DNA from: a virus
IMG/VR virus record: IMGVR_UViG_3300042988_001309
Coordinates: 30,094 to 94,093 of that record
Length of the DNA: 64,000 bases
Strand: one strand, 5' to 3'
Made by a program: the position numbers and the translations under genes. Each line of letters starts with the position of its first letter. Positions within the stretch are counted from its first letter, which is position 1. The notes beneath the pieces are model-generated. The model made no database searches. It was not told the DNA's origin and saw only the letters and a list, made by a program, of their open reading frames with translations. Shown piece after piece: positions 33,852-41,774 of the stretch.

Positions 33852-34904
33852 ATGATCATCGAACCCATCGACGCTGCCACGGGTAGCTACGAGGACACCC
33901 TGGCATCACTCGATGACGCCGTTGACCGTTGGCTGACCGAGGCCCTGCCCGAGGAGATGCTGACGAGCTGGGTCGAGTCGACCTTCCCCGAGCACCTGGT
34001 GGTGGGGGTCGGCAACGCCGACGCCAGCCGCTTGGAGTTCTGGACCGTGCCGTATGCGATCGGCGACGACGATGTCATCTCGTTCGGGGAGCCCGCTGAC
34101 CTCGCCGTCATCGGCGCCACGCCGGACCTGGTGCTGCCCAACTCCGAGGTGCTCATGGAGCCCGCCGAGAAGGTGATCGCCGCGGCCATCAGTCGCAAGA
34201 GCATCCTCCAGCGCCGCCGCCGCATCCTCATCGCCGCCGCCCAAGGGCTCGACGCCGCTCGCAACACCGGCGAGGCCGTGCCCAGTGCGGTCGGTGGCGG
34301 CCACATCCCCTCCGAGGGCTCTCCCGGTTCGCTCACCGCCCCCGGCGACCAGCGCGGCGGGATGCTCCCGAGCGACTCCAACACTGGCCTGGTCGGCGCG
34401 GGGAACATCACCGCTCGCAACCCCAAGGGCTGGACGACGGGCACGTACTGGATCGACGGCGAGGGCAACTTGTCGGCCACCCCGGTGCGGGCCAACCTCG
34501 GCGGGGGCAACTACCTCACCGGCGCCCAGGGCGACATCAAGTCGCTGCCCGGCGGTGAGACCAAGTCGTTGTCGGCCAAGCTGCGCGAGGCGATGGGGGA
34601 GACCCCGGCCGTCATCTCCGCCGACGCCGAGGCCAAGGCGCTCGACGACGCCGCCGCCGCTGCCATCGAGGTGCTGCGCTCGATCAAGGAAGCCAAGAGC
34701 GGTTGCGGGACGTGCGAGCACTCGCGCATCTCCACGGCGCTCGACATGCTGGAGGACGCCCTCATCGAGGCCGGGATGGTCGAGGCCGACGGCGACGACT
34801 GGGCCCCGAGCACCGGCGCCTACGGCGACCTCGGCGACATGGGTGGCGACCTCAAGGACGAGCTGGCCGCCTACTCGGCGCTCAAGGCTTCGTCGCCGCA
34901 CTGA
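33852..34904 (+). CDS. Scaffold-like capsid-associated protein
   Basis: 350 aa with a GAGGAGGAAC ribosome site, between the protease and the major capsid gene where scaffolds lie. An acidic N-half is followed by a basic helix (RKSILQRRRRILIAAAQG), a Gly/Ser-rich middle, and an acidic helical C-terminus with a CGTC pair. It has no sequence signature beyond position and composition. It could instead be a minor capsid component. Confidence 0.5.
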   Translation: MIIEPIDAATGSYEDTLASLDDAVDRWLTEALPEEMLTSWVESTFPEHLVVGVGNADASRLEFWTVPYAIGDDDVISFGEPADLAVIGATPDLVLPNSEVLMEPAEKVIAAAISRKSILQRRRRILIAAAQGLDAARNTGEAVPSAVGGGHIPSEGSPGSLTAPGDQRGGMLPSDSNTGLVGAGNITARNPKGWTTGTYWIDGEGNLSATPVRANLGGGNYLTGAQGDIKSLPGGETKSLSAKLREAMGETPAVISADAEAKALDDAAAAAIEVLRSIKEAKSGCGTCEHSRISTALDMLEDALIEAGMVEADGDDWAPSTGAYGDLGDMGGDLKDELAAYSALKASSPH

Positions 34905-34920
34905 CCGCTAGCCCCGGGCG

Positions 34921-34964
34921 AGCGCCCTCGGTCCACTCCTCCCGGTGGGCCGAGGGCGCTTTCG
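34921..34964 (+). terminator. Intrinsic terminator
   Basis: AGCGCCCTCGG pairs perfectly with CCGAGGGCGCT (34950-34960), extended by CCAC/GTGG, and is followed by TTTC. It lies 16 bases after the scaffold-like gene, isolating the capsid gene's transcription. Confidence 0.85.
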
Positions 34965-35092
34965 CGTCCGGGCAAAGAAATCGTCCCGACCATCCACCCC
35001 CACGTTCTCCCCTCGGTCGAATCTGTGCAACCAGAGGCGCCGGTGCTTACCAGAGCCGCAGATAACCCCTTCGACACAAGGAGATCGCCGAC
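34965..35092 (+). promoter_or_regulatory. Capsid gene leader
   Basis: About 130 bases between the terminator and the major capsid ATG. It holds TTACCAGAG-like sequence at about 35047 and an AAGGAG ribosome site at 35078-35083. No convincing -35/-10 pair is visible, but the upstream terminator implies a promoter here. Confidence 0.35.
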
Positions 35093-36415
35093 ATGGCAAC
35101 CACCGATGTGGACTCCCGCCTCCGGGAACTCAAGAGCGCCTGGAGCCGTTTGGAGACCGAGAACGATTCCATCCTGGCCACCGCACCCGTCAACGACGGC
35201 GTCCTGACCATCGACAACGACCGTCGCCGTGCGTTCCAGAAGAACGTCGCCGACATGACCGAGATCAAGGGCCTCATCTCGGACCTGGAGGCTCAGTCGG
35301 GCCTCAAGGCCTGGGCCTCGGGCGCTGCTGGCTCGGTCGCCGCGGCTCACGCCGCCGGTGCCGCTGCCCGCCCGCAGTTCAAGTCGCTCGGCGCTGCGTT
35401 CGCCGAGTCCGACGAGTTCAAGTCGTTCATGGCGAACGGCGGCATCAAGGGCGGCTACATGAACAGCCCCTGGGCCGTGCCGGGCATCGACCTCGGCGGC
35501 CAGGCCAAGAGCCTCGGCGGCCTGGAAGTCAAGGATGTCTACACGGCATCGCCGACCGGCGACATCGCCACCGGCTTCGCCCCGATCACCCGCGAGGCCA
35601 TGGTGCCCCGCCCGTTCCGCCGGATGCGGGTCCGTGACCTGTTCCCGGTCCAGAACACCTCCTCGTCCGTCATCGAGTATTTCCGGGTCACCGGCTTCGT
35701 CGGCAACTCGTCGGCCTCGGTGGTGCCCGAGCGTTCCGGTGGCGTGTTCGCCGCTGCGCCGCAGACCTCGCTGAGCTTCACGTCGCATCAGAGCGTCGTG
35801 CGCAACATCCAGCACTGGGAAGCGATCCACCGCACGACCCTCGCCGACACCCCGGCGCTCCAGGGCGTCATCGACAACGAGCTGCTCTACGGCTTGCGCC
35901 TGCGTGAGGACGATCAGATCCTCAACGGCACCGGCACCAGCGAGGACCTGCTCGGCCTCATGGTCGACCCCGACGCCCAGACCTACAGCCGTCCGGGCAC
36001 CCCGGCGGCCAACGAGAACAAGGCCGACGACATCCGCCGTGCCGCCACCAAGGTCATCTTGAGCTACTACGAGCCCACCGGCGTCGTGATGCACCCCAAC
36101 GACTGGGAGGACATCGAGCTGCTCAAGGACTCGACCGGCGCCTACGTCCTGGCCGTCGCGGTGGCCATGGGTGCCGAGCAGAAGCTGTGGCGTCTGCCCA
36201 TCGTCGACACCCCGGCCATGACCGAGGGCCGCTTCCTGGTCGGCTCGTTCGGCCTGGGCGCCAAGCTCTACGACCGCCTGGAGGGCTCGATCCGGGTCGC
36301 CGAACAGCACAGCGACTACTTCCTGCGCAACGCGGTCGTGGTCATGGCCGAGGAGCGGATCGGCATGACGATCCCGCGGCCCGAGGCCTTCGTCAAGGGC
36401 ACCTTCGGCGCCTGA
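35093..36415 (+). CDS. Major capsid protein (HK97 fold)
   Basis: 440 aa. An N-terminal coiled-coil delta region (about 1-100) precedes the mature fold, which starts near FKSLGAAFAESDEF or GGLEVKDVY. Features of the fold include PFRRMRVRDLFPVQNTSSS, the spine-helix region TPALQGVIDNELLYGLRLRE, GTGTSEDLLGLM, and the P-domain strand PTGVVMHPNDWEDIELLKD. It ends with a basic/hydrophobic strand. Strong ribosome site and flanking terminators fit the most abundant virion protein. Confidence 0.92.
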   Translation: MATTDVDSRLRELKSAWSRLETENDSILATAPVNDGVLTIDNDRRRAFQKNVADMTEIKGLISDLEAQSGLKAWASGAAGSVAAAHAAGAAARPQFKSLGAAFAESDEFKSFMANGGIKGGYMNSPWAVPGIDLGGQAKSLGGLEVKDVYTASPTGDIATGFAPITREAMVPRPFRRMRVRDLFPVQNTSSSVIEYFRVTGFVGNSSASVVPERSGGVFAAAPQTSLSFTSHQSVVRNIQHWEAIHRTTLADTPALQGVIDNELLYGLRLREDDQILNGTGTSEDLLGLMVDPDAQTYSRPGTPAANENKADDIRRAATKVILSYYEPTGVVMHPNDWEDIELLKDSTGAYVLAVAVAMGAEQKLWRLPIVDTPAMTEGRFLVGSFGLGAKLYDRLEGSIRVAEQHSDYFLRNAVVVMAEERIGMTIPRPEAFVKGTFGA

Positions 36416-36444
36416 TCCAACGCCAGCACCACCAACTAGACAGG

Positions 36445-36478
36445 AAGGGCCCCGGGTTTCGGCTCGGGGCCCTTTCGC
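36445..36478 (+). terminator. Intrinsic terminator after the capsid gene
   Basis: AAGGGCCCCG / CGGGGCCCTT, a perfect 10-bp stem with a 10-nt loop, then TCGCG. It ends capsid transcription and marks the beginning of the accessory island. Confidence 0.85.
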
Positions 36479-36525
36479 GTCCCGACCGTCCGCCCGCGCG
36501 CCCCGGGGCGTTGGGACCATGACGC

Positions 36526-37041
36526 ATGGTCTACGAGCCTGCGCAGTTCCCCAAGGTCGCCGACACCGCCGCCCGCAAGCTCGGGCTCATCCGTGACTCG
36601 GTCGCCTGGGACGAGGCCATCTCCGGCGCCCTGTGGCGCCTGACGGCCGACTACATCCGAGGGGCGCTCACCTCCAACGCCCGCGTCCACCTCTCGGCCC
36701 GCGCTGGCGCCATCGAGGGGCTCCGGGACTGGCTGGGGCGCGACGGCCGTCATGTCCACACCAGCCTCGACGAGCTGCTCCCCGACGGCCAGCACACCCG
36801 TGGCGATCTGCTCGCCGCCACGCCGTGCGACCCGCTCGACGAGGCGCTGGCCCGAGAACTGGTCGAACAGCTCGGGCTCAACCGCCACGGGCGCATCGCT
36901 CTGGCCCGAGCGTGCGGCTGGGGTAACACCGAGATCGCCCAGGCGCTGGGGGTCACCCAGGCCCGCATCAGTCAGATCAACACCAAGGTCGCCGATCGCC
37001 TCCGCAAGCCGCCATCAGATGGTCTGGTCAAGTCCGCATGA
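36526..37041 (+). CDS. Sigma-region-4-like DNA-binding protein
   Basis: 171 aa. The C-terminal 50 residues (HGRIALARACGWGNTEIAQA, then LGVTQARISQINTKVADRL) match sigma-70 region 4 or a LuxR-type HTH in spacing. The N-half is helical (AWDEAISGALWRLTADYIRG) and could be a reduced region 2, but the -10 recognition residues cannot be confirmed. GACCAT lies five bases upstream of the ATG and there is no ribosome site. It may drive late transcription or be a plain transcription factor. Confidence 0.55.
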   Translation: MVYEPAQFPKVADTAARKLGLIRDSVAWDEAISGALWRLTADYIRGALTSNARVHLSARAGAIEGLRDWLGRDGRHVHTSLDELLPDGQHTRGDLLAATPCDPLDEALARELVEQLGLNRHGRIALARACGWGNTEIAQALGVTQARISQINTKVADRLRKPPSDGLVKSA

Positions 37042-37043
37042 GC
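37026..37043. promoter_or_regulatory. Half operator at the end of the sigma-like gene
   Basis: TCTGGTCAA matches the left arm of the recurrent palindrome. The right arm (ATGAGC) is degenerate. Confidence 0.3.
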
Positions 37044-37057
37044 CGTAGGCTGCCGTC

Positions 37058-37276
37058 ATGAGCGACACCCCGAGCACCGTGCGCCAGCGCTTCATGGAAC
37101 AGCGCGAGGCGGCCACCAGCGCCCGCGACTGGGTCGACCGACTCTCGACCGACTTCGGGATCACCGTGCGCGTGGCCCAGGTGGCCGGGCAGTTCACCGG
37201 GGACGTGGCCGTGGACCCTGCGTGGCTCAACGACCAGCTCACCGAGCTGGCTGCGTTGCGAGCAACGACGCCCTGA
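37058..37276 (+). CDS. Hypothetical small protein
   Basis: 72 aa with a helical N-half (RQRFMEQREAATSARDWVDR) and a beta-type C-half. TAGGCT lies six bases before the ATG and the ATG overlaps a CCGTCAT heptamer. No recognised family. Confidence 0.55.
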   Translation: MSDTPSTVRQRFMEQREAATSARDWVDRLSTDFGITVRVAQVAGQFTGDVAVDPAWLNDQLTELAALRATTP

Positions 37277-37284
37277 GAGAATCT

Positions 37285-37325
37285 GGTAAATCAGGCTTGA
37301 CGTGATTGGTCAGGCCGGTTAGGTT
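37285..37325 (+). promoter_or_regulatory. Promoter for the Y-RNA array
   Basis: A variant palindrome GGTAAA-TCAGGC-TTGACG (37285-37302) gives a TTGACG -35, 17 bp before TAGGTT (37320-37325). Start of transcription is predicted near 37332, just before the first Y-RNA-like stem. Confidence 0.6.
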
Positions 37326-37336
37326 GTCACCCGTCC

Positions 37337-37405
37337 CACTGGTGTGAAACCGCCGGATACTTCCATTTGATCAGGACCCCCTCCGGTGGTGCCCGGTTCT
37401 CAGTG
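37337..37405 (+). ncRNA. Y-RNA-like element 1 (compact)
   Basis: The ends pair as CACTG/CAGTG and the inner stem CGCCGGA/TCCGGTG closes a short loop starting TACTTC. The 3' strand carries GGTTCTC before the outer stem. Layout (outer stem, interrupted helix, conserved TACTTC and GGTTCTC) is shared with the next three elements. No tRNA-like domain is present. Confidence 0.55.
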
Positions 37406-37428
37406 AGACCACAACACCAACTGAATAC

Positions 37429-37513
37429 GACCTCGCCGGTGCGAGGGTGCGGGTTACTTCTGACTGTGAATCAGATCCAACAAACGCCCGTGCCGCCGGT
37501 TCTCGGCGAGGTC
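37429..37513 (+). ncRNA. Y-RNA-like element 2 (compact)
   Basis: GACCTCGCCG pairs perfectly over 10 bp with CGGCGAGGTC. Inside are GGTG/CGCC and TGCGGG/CCCGTG, TTACTTC, and a small hairpin TCTGA-N7-TCAGA. GGTTCTC precedes the closing strand as in the others. Confidence 0.65.
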
Positions 37514-37522
37514 CTGAACGCA

Positions 37523-37631
37523 CCCGATGGTGCGCAGTCGCGAGCTACGTCGATGGTTCAAATCCACCCGGCCCTGTAGGGCTGTAGCTCAACTGGTAGA
37601 GCATCGCTCGCGGCGCCAGGTTCTCATCGGG
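37523..37631 (+). ncRNA. Y-RNA-like element 3 with permuted tRNA-like domain (YrlA type)
   Basis: Nested stems are CCCGAT/ATCGGG, GGTGC/GCGCC and CGCGAGC/GCTCGCG, with GGTTCTC on the 3' strand. Inside is a tRNA-like fold in permuted order: a T-arm (TTCAAAT loop), an acceptor-like stem CGGCCC/GGGCTG closed by TGTA, then a D-arm GCTC-AACTGGTA-GAGC. This is the organisation described for bacterial YrlA RNAs that bind Ro60. Confidence 0.8.
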
Positions 37632-37644
37632 CCCTTCGACATCG

Positions 37645-37786
37645 GCTGGCGCCGGTGCGTAGTCGCGGGATACTTCGCCTTTCAAGCGGGTGGTCGTGGG
37701 TTCGACTCCCACTCCCGGGTTCACCCCCGGGGTAGCTCAGTGGCCAGAGCACCTTCATCCCGTGGCGCCCAGTTCTCGGCGCCAGC
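37645..37786 (+). ncRNA. Y-RNA-like element 4 with permuted tRNA-like domain (YrlA type)
   Basis: GCTGGCGCC/GGCGCCAGC pair over 9 bp, then GGTGC/GCGCC and CGGGAT/ATCCCG. The core has a T-arm (GTGGG-TTCGACT-CCCAC), a 7-bp acceptor-like stem TCCCGGG/CCCGGGG (one G:U) closed by a short loop, and a D-arm GCTC...GAGC. An additional TTCGC-CTTTCAA-GCGGG hairpin resembles an anticodon arm. It ends 38 bases before the Ro60 ATG. Confidence 0.85.
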
Positions 37787-37824
37787 TTCGTCGATCGGGC
37801 CCCTCAACCAGAGAGGAGCCCGTC

Positions 37825-39387
37825 ATGGGCAAGTTTGCCAACCAGTCCTTTGCCACCCCCAACGCCTTGAGGGTGGTCGGCCCGACCAACACCGTGGCCC
37901 CCACCTCGACCTACGAAGGTGGCGATGGCTACACCCTCGACGCTCGCACCGAGCTGTTCACCTTGGCCACCACCGACTTCGGTGGCGAGGACACCTTCTA
38001 CCAGTCCGGCAACGACCGCCTCGATCGCCTGGCGCGCCTCGTCGCCACCTTGGTCCGCGGCGGCGACACCGACTGGCTGGCCGGGTTCGCCCGCTGGCTG
38101 CGCGACGGCGCCAACATGCGCTCGGCCGCCGTGGCTGTGGCCTGTGAGTACGTCGCCGCCGGTGGCCCCAACGGCCGGGCCGTCATCGACTCGGTGTGTG
38201 TGCGCGCCGACGAGCCCGCCGAGGTGCTCGGCTACTGGCTGGCCCGCAAGGCTCGCAACATCCCCAAGCCGGTCAAGCGCGGTGTCGCCGACGCCGCCGC
38301 TCGGCTCTACACGCCCCGGAACCTCGCCAAGTACGACGGTGGCCGCTCCCCGCTGCGCTTCGGTGACGTGATCGAGCTGACCCACGCCAAGCCGGTCAAG
38401 TCCGGCCAGAGCACGCTGTTCCGCCACGCCATCGACCGCCGCCACGGCCGCCCCACCCAGCTCCGCCCCGGCGAGCTGTTCGACGAGACGCTGGAGTCGC
38501 TCTACGGCCTGGAGACGCTGCCCCCCGAGGTGCGCGTGGCCAATCTGGCCGCCGCCACGGCCCATCCCCTCATGACCTGGGAGCGCCTCGCCGGATGGCT
38601 GCCCGGCGGGATGAACGCCGCCGCCTGGGAGGCCCTCATCGACGCCGACCGGCTCGGCTACATGGCCCTGCTGCGCAACCTCAACAACTTCGACCGTGCT
38701 GGCATCTCCAAGGCGCACATCGCCAAGGTGAACGCCCGCCTGGCCGATCCCATCGAGGTCGCCGCCAGTCGCCAGCTCCCGTTCCGGTTCTACACCGCCT
38801 ACCGCACGGTGGGCTCGCTGACCTACGCCTCGGCGCTGGAGCAGGCCATGGAGTACGCCACCAGCAACGTCCCGACCCTGTCGGGGCGCACCTTGGTCGC
38901 GGTCGACACCTCGGGCTCGATGCAGTCGACGCCCTCGGGCAAGTCCACGGTCCTCATGTCCGAGATCGCCGCGGTGTTCGCCGGTGCCCTGGCCCAGCGG
39001 AGCGACGTGGACCTCATCCACTTCGCCACCGGCTCCGAGCGCATCACCCCGGCCCGGAGCGTGCTGCGCACGGTCGAGTTGATCCGCTCCCGGATCGGCT
39101 CGGTCGGCGGTGGCACCAACACCTGGCCCGCCATCGAGCGCCACTTCACCCCAGGCCGTCATGACCGGGTGATCGTGCTCACCGACATGCAGTCTCGGCC
39201 GAGCACTGCGCCGGTGCCCGCCGAGGTGCCGGTCTACGTGTGGGACCTGCGCGGCTACGGGTCGAGCGACATCGACCTCGGTCGGGGCCGGTTCCTGCTG
39301 GCGGGGTTCAGCGACAAGGCGTTCTCCCTCATCGGGACGCTGGAGCGCGGCCGCAACGCCGACTGGCCCTGGATCGTGGCGGCATGA
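37825..39387 (+). CDS. rsr: Ro60-like RNA-binding protein (TROVE + vWA domains)
   Basis: 520 aa. Residues about 20-340 are a TROVE HEAT-repeat ring (early segment GNDRLDRLARLVATLVRGGD; later SKAHIAKVNARL and LPFRFYTAYRTVG). The C-terminal vWA domain has the MIDAS set D361-T-S-G-S365, GGTNTWPAI, and VLTDMQS. A GAGAGGAG ribosome site precedes the ATG. Ro60 rings bind misfolded RNAs and Y RNAs, and in Deinococcus a Y RNA tethers Ro60 to PNPase. Finding it directly after four Y-RNA-like elements supports a functional phage RNP. Confidence 0.92.
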   Translation: MGKFANQSFATPNALRVVGPTNTVAPTSTYEGGDGYTLDARTELFTLATTDFGGEDTFYQSGNDRLDRLARLVATLVRGGDTDWLAGFARWLRDGANMRSAAVAVACEYVAAGGPNGRAVIDSVCVRADEPAEVLGYWLARKARNIPKPVKRGVADAAARLYTPRNLAKYDGGRSPLRFGDVIELTHAKPVKSGQSTLFRHAIDRRHGRPTQLRPGELFDETLESLYGLETLPPEVRVANLAAATAHPLMTWERLAGWLPGGMNAAAWEALIDADRLGYMALLRNLNNFDRAGISKAHIAKVNARLADPIEVAASRQLPFRFYTAYRTVGSLTYASALEQAMEYATSNVPTLSGRTLVAVDTSGSMQSTPSGKSTVLMSEIAAVFAGALAQRSDVDLIHFATGSERITPARSVLRTVELIRSRIGSVGGGTNTWPAIERHFTPGRHDRVIVLTDMQSRPSTAPVPAEVPVYVWDLRGYGSSDIDLGRGRFLLAGFSDKAFSLIGTLERGRNADWPWIVAA

Positions 39388-39548
39388 CCCGGTTCAAGGT
39401 CACCTTGGTCTCCATCGTCGACATCCCCGACTCCGACCCCGAGGACGAGGTGGCTGCGTTCGTCTTTGCGGGCGCGGCGGTGCTGCGCGGCGAGGGCGAC
39501 AACCAGAGCCTTGAGGTCGAGCGGCTCCAAGATGGTCAGCCCGAGTGA
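39384..39548 (+). CDS. Hypothetical small protein
   Basis: 54 aa, beta-rich then acidic (DIPDSDPEDEVAAFVFAGAA). ATGA overlap with the Ro60 stop suggests co-translation. It overlaps the next frame by 17 nt. Function unknown. Confidence 0.55.
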   Translation: MTRFKVTLVSIVDIPDSDPEDEVAAFVFAGAAVLRGEGDNQSLEVERLQDGQPE

Positions 39549-39777
39549 CGCCAAGGCGCGACGGCGGGTGTCGGTCGACAAGGACGGCCGTCATCTGCTC
39601 GGCGTGCTGGTGTACGCCCCGCCGCTCGATGGCCAGCCGCACCGCGATGGCTCCAAGCGTTCCGGGGTCCACTGTCGGGTCGAGCTGAGCCCCGGGGTCT
39701 ACCTGTCGGTACGCCCCGAGCGCATCACCTTCCTCGATCCCGACCCCGACGAGTCATCAGGCCAACTGGTAATCTGA
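39532..39777 (+). CDS. Hypothetical small protein
   Basis: 81 aa. The start is taken as the ATG at 39532; the overlapping GTG at 39535 is possible. Beta-rich with VELSPGVYLSVRPERITFLD. Last gene of the Ro60 operon before a strong terminator. No recognised family. Confidence 0.55.
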   Translation: MVSPSDAKARRRVSVDKDGRHLLGVLVYAPPLDGQPHRDGSKRSGVHCRVELSPGVYLSVRPERITFLDPDPDESSGQLVI

Positions 39778-39785
39778 TCGCCACC

Positions 39786-39830
39786 AACCCCCCTGCTGGT
39801 TCCTCCTCTCGGACCGGGCAGGGGGGTTTG
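39786..39830 (+). terminator. Intrinsic terminator after the Ro60 operon
   Basis: AACCCCCCTGC pairs over 11 bp with GCAGGGGGGTT, then TGG. The loop is about 21 nt. Confidence 0.8.
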
Positions 39831-39837
39831 GCGTTCT

Positions 39838-39878
39838 GGTCAATCCCACTTGACCCGATGGGCCAGTGGGTGTTTACT
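39838..39878 (+). promoter_or_regulatory. Leaderless promoter overlapped by operator palindrome
   Basis: GGTCAA-TCCCAC-TTGACC, then TTTACT at 39873-39878 (17-bp spacing) and the ATG six bases later at 39885. It lies immediately after the terminator. Confidence 0.65.
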
Positions 39879-39884
39879 TACGCC

Positions 39885-40109
39885 ATGCACACCGCTCACG
39901 CCACCCCAAACGCCACGCTCACCTGGTTCCCCGGTGCGTTCCCCAAGACCTACATGGGCGACAAGGGCGTCGGCGCCCCGTATCAGGTGTTCCTCGACGA
40001 CGACGGCACCTGGACCTTCACCCCCGACACCTGCGCGACCTGCTTCCCCGGCTACAAGACCGCCAACGCCGCCAAGGCCGCCGCCGAGAAGCACTGGGCC
40101 GAACGATGA
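39885..40109 (+). CDS. Hypothetical protein
   Basis: 74 aa. Core GVGAPYQVFLDDDGTWTF, then DTCATCFPGYKTANAAKAAA. No ribosome site; the predicted transcript starts at the ATG. It opens the glycosylation/accessory operon. Confidence 0.6.
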   Translation: MHTAHATPNATLTWFPGAFPKTYMGDKGVGAPYQVFLDDDGTWTFTPDTCATCFPGYKTANAAKAAAEKHWAER

Positions 40110-40492
40110 GCCACTACGACGACCTCCTCCTGCCCGATCACCGCTTCGACTTCCCCGAGCCGCTCTACGACGAGGCCGAGCTGGCCGTGCCCGAGGTGCC
40201 CGAGCCCGAGTTCCTCAAGCGCTGCGTCGAGCTGAACCGCTACGCCAACCCCGAGCGGATGGACCAGGACGACGCCGACATCGACCTGGCCATGCTGCGC
40301 CTGGCGCTCAAGCTGGCCGCCCACCACGGCTACGAGGTGGTCGGGGCCACCATCGACGGCGAGGCGGGCTGGGCCCTGGTGTTCCGGGGCAACGTGATCG
40401 AGGCTGCCACCGACGGCGCCGTGGTGCTGCGCTCGCTGTACGAGGACCTGGCGTGCTCGCTCGGCCTGCCGTGCATCTGGGGCCCGTTCTGA
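40106..40492 (+). CDS. Hypothetical acidic protein
   Basis: 128 aa from the ATG overlapping the previous stop. A Pro/Glu-rich N-terminus is followed by a helical core with RLALKLAAHHGYEVVGATID and a C-terminal ACSLGLPCIWGPF. Not recognised. Confidence 0.6.
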   Translation: MSHYDDLLLPDHRFDFPEPLYDEAELAVPEVPEPEFLKRCVELNRYANPERMDQDDADIDLAMLRLALKLAAHHGYEVVGATIDGEAGWALVFRGNVIEAATDGAVVLRSLYEDLACSLGLPCIWGPF

Positions 40493-40535
40493 TTGTCGCT
40501 GCTACCAGAGAGACGTGTAGTAACCTGACTCCCTG

Positions 40536-40949
40536 ATGGGAAACCTGTTCGACTCGGCTGACGCCAACCGCTGCCCCATCTGTGGCGCTCCCGGAGCGAC
40601 CTGCTCGATCATCCCCACCCCGACGACGGCCAGCCCCTTTGCGGCCCAGATCGTGGTGCTGGAGGACGTGTGGGTCGACACCCCGTATGGGCGCCATCAG
40701 ATAGCGGTGGCGGGCGACATGGTCGACGAGCTGGAGGCCCGTGACATCGAGGCCAAGGGAGGCACCGTGCAACGTCCGAGCGAGAACAAGACCCTGGAAC
40801 CCCAGGACCCGGCGACCAAGATCCTCACCCCCGAGGAAGCCGCCCAGGCCAAGGCCGACGAGGCCGAGCCCGCCGCCCCCAGTTCGGGCAACGTGACGGT
40901 CTGCCCTCCGACCATCGAGGCCAGCACCGCCGCCGGTCTCGGCATCTGA
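40536..40949 (+). CDS. Small CPICG-motif protein
   Basis: 137 aa. The N-terminal CPICGAPGATC knuckle may bind zinc. Short CPxCGxPGxxC proteins are common near actinophage head genes. The C-terminal 60 residues are Glu/Ala/Pro-rich and probably disordered. Function unknown. Confidence 0.6.
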   Translation: MGNLFDSADANRCPICGAPGATCSIIPTPTTASPFAAQIVVLEDVWVDTPYGRHQIAVAGDMVDELEARDIEAKGGTVQRPSENKTLEPQDPATKILTPEEAAQAKADEAEPAAPSSGNVTVCPPTIEASTAAGLGI

Positions 40950-40955
40950 GCCGTC

Positions 40956-41774
40956 ATGGCCAACGACCTCGCCGGTCTGCTCGTCGCCTCGACGATCGCC
41001 GCCCACAAGGCCAACGGCTCCGAGGAGCTGGGATGGCTCATCCATGCCGAGGACTGGCTGTCGCGTGGCGCCCGAGTGTTCTGCGCCGTGCAGACCGGCC
41101 ACGGTCACGACCGCAACTTCGACGCCCTCTACTTGCGCATGGTGGCGTTGCGACAGGCCTTCCCTGGCCAGGTCTCCCTGTGGACCTACTCGATCGACCA
41201 GGGCGAGGACGAGGTCACCAGCGACAACCGGCTCATCGCCATCTGCACCGGCCGCAACCTCGCCCATGAGGTGGCGATCCGCGACAAGACGTGCGAGGCG
41301 ATCCTGTTCCTCGACACCGACGTGCGTCCGCCCGAGGACCTCCCCGAGCGCCTGCTGGAGATCGAACGCCCGCTGGTGGGTGGCAACGTCCCGGCCTACT
41401 GCCTCAACGGCCCGCCCGTCATCTGGGAGCCGATCACCACCGAGGGCTGGAGCGGGCCCGGCCACGCCATCTGTGGCGACGAGATCCGCTTCAACACCCA
41501 CCCGCCGTTCCCTCAGGGCGCCGACGTGCGCGAGCACTGGAACACCGCTGGCTGCCTGCTGGTGCGCCGCATGGTGTTCACCTCGATCGCCTGGCGCTGG
41601 AACCCCGACGCCGGGCTCACCGACGACCCTGCCTTCCAGACCGCCGCCCACGCCGCTGGGTTCGGCTGGACCTGGACCCGCCACGACGTGACCGTCTGGC
41701 ATGAATCCCTCGTCCCGCTGGAACAGCGCGGCCGCGACCGTTCCGTCATCCGTACCCATAGGAGCAACCCATGA
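40956..41774 (+). CDS. Glycosyltransferase, GT-A fold
   Basis: 272 aa. An N-terminal nucleotide-sugar-binding half is followed by the metal-binding DTD in ILFLDTDVRPP and VGGNVPAYCL. Later comes an FNTHPPF...EHWNTAGCLLVRR block, where the sugar acceptor loop usually lies, and a DDPAFQTAAHAAGFG segment as in family-2-like enzymes. The ATG is overlapped by a CCGTCATG heptamer. Probable role is adding a sugar to a virion or cell-surface target, with the other transferases of this island. Confidence 0.75.
   Translation: MANDLAGLLVASTIAAHKANGSEELGWLIHAEDWLSRGARVFCAVQTGHGHDRNFDALYLRMVALRQAFPGQVSLWTYSIDQGEDEVTSDNRLIAICTGRNLAHEVAIRDKTCEAILFLDTDVRPPEDLPERLLEIERPLVGGNVPAYCLNGPPVIWEPITTEGWSGPGHAICGDEIRFNTHPPFPQGADVREHWNTAGCLLVRRMVFTSIAWRWNPDAGLTDDPAFQTAAHAAGFGWTWTRHDVTVWHESLVPLEQRGRDRSVIRTHRSNP

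Noticed and set aside
31625-33880. Minus-strand open frame of about 750 codons
   Set aside because: Antisense shadow of the protease fusion; no recognisable motif.
37568-37770. tRNA-like pieces (D-arm GCTC..GAGC and T-arm TTCGACT) suggestive of tRNA-Glu
   Set aside because: The halves are in reversed order with a closed acceptor loop, so no cloverleaf with free 5' and 3' ends forms. They fit YrlA-type Y RNAs better than tRNA genes.
37527-38147. Plus-strand frames across the Y-RNA array and Ro60 start
   Set aside because: They cross structured RNA elements and the first part of the Ro60 gene in another frame. The Arg/Ser-rich translation has no protein-like pattern.
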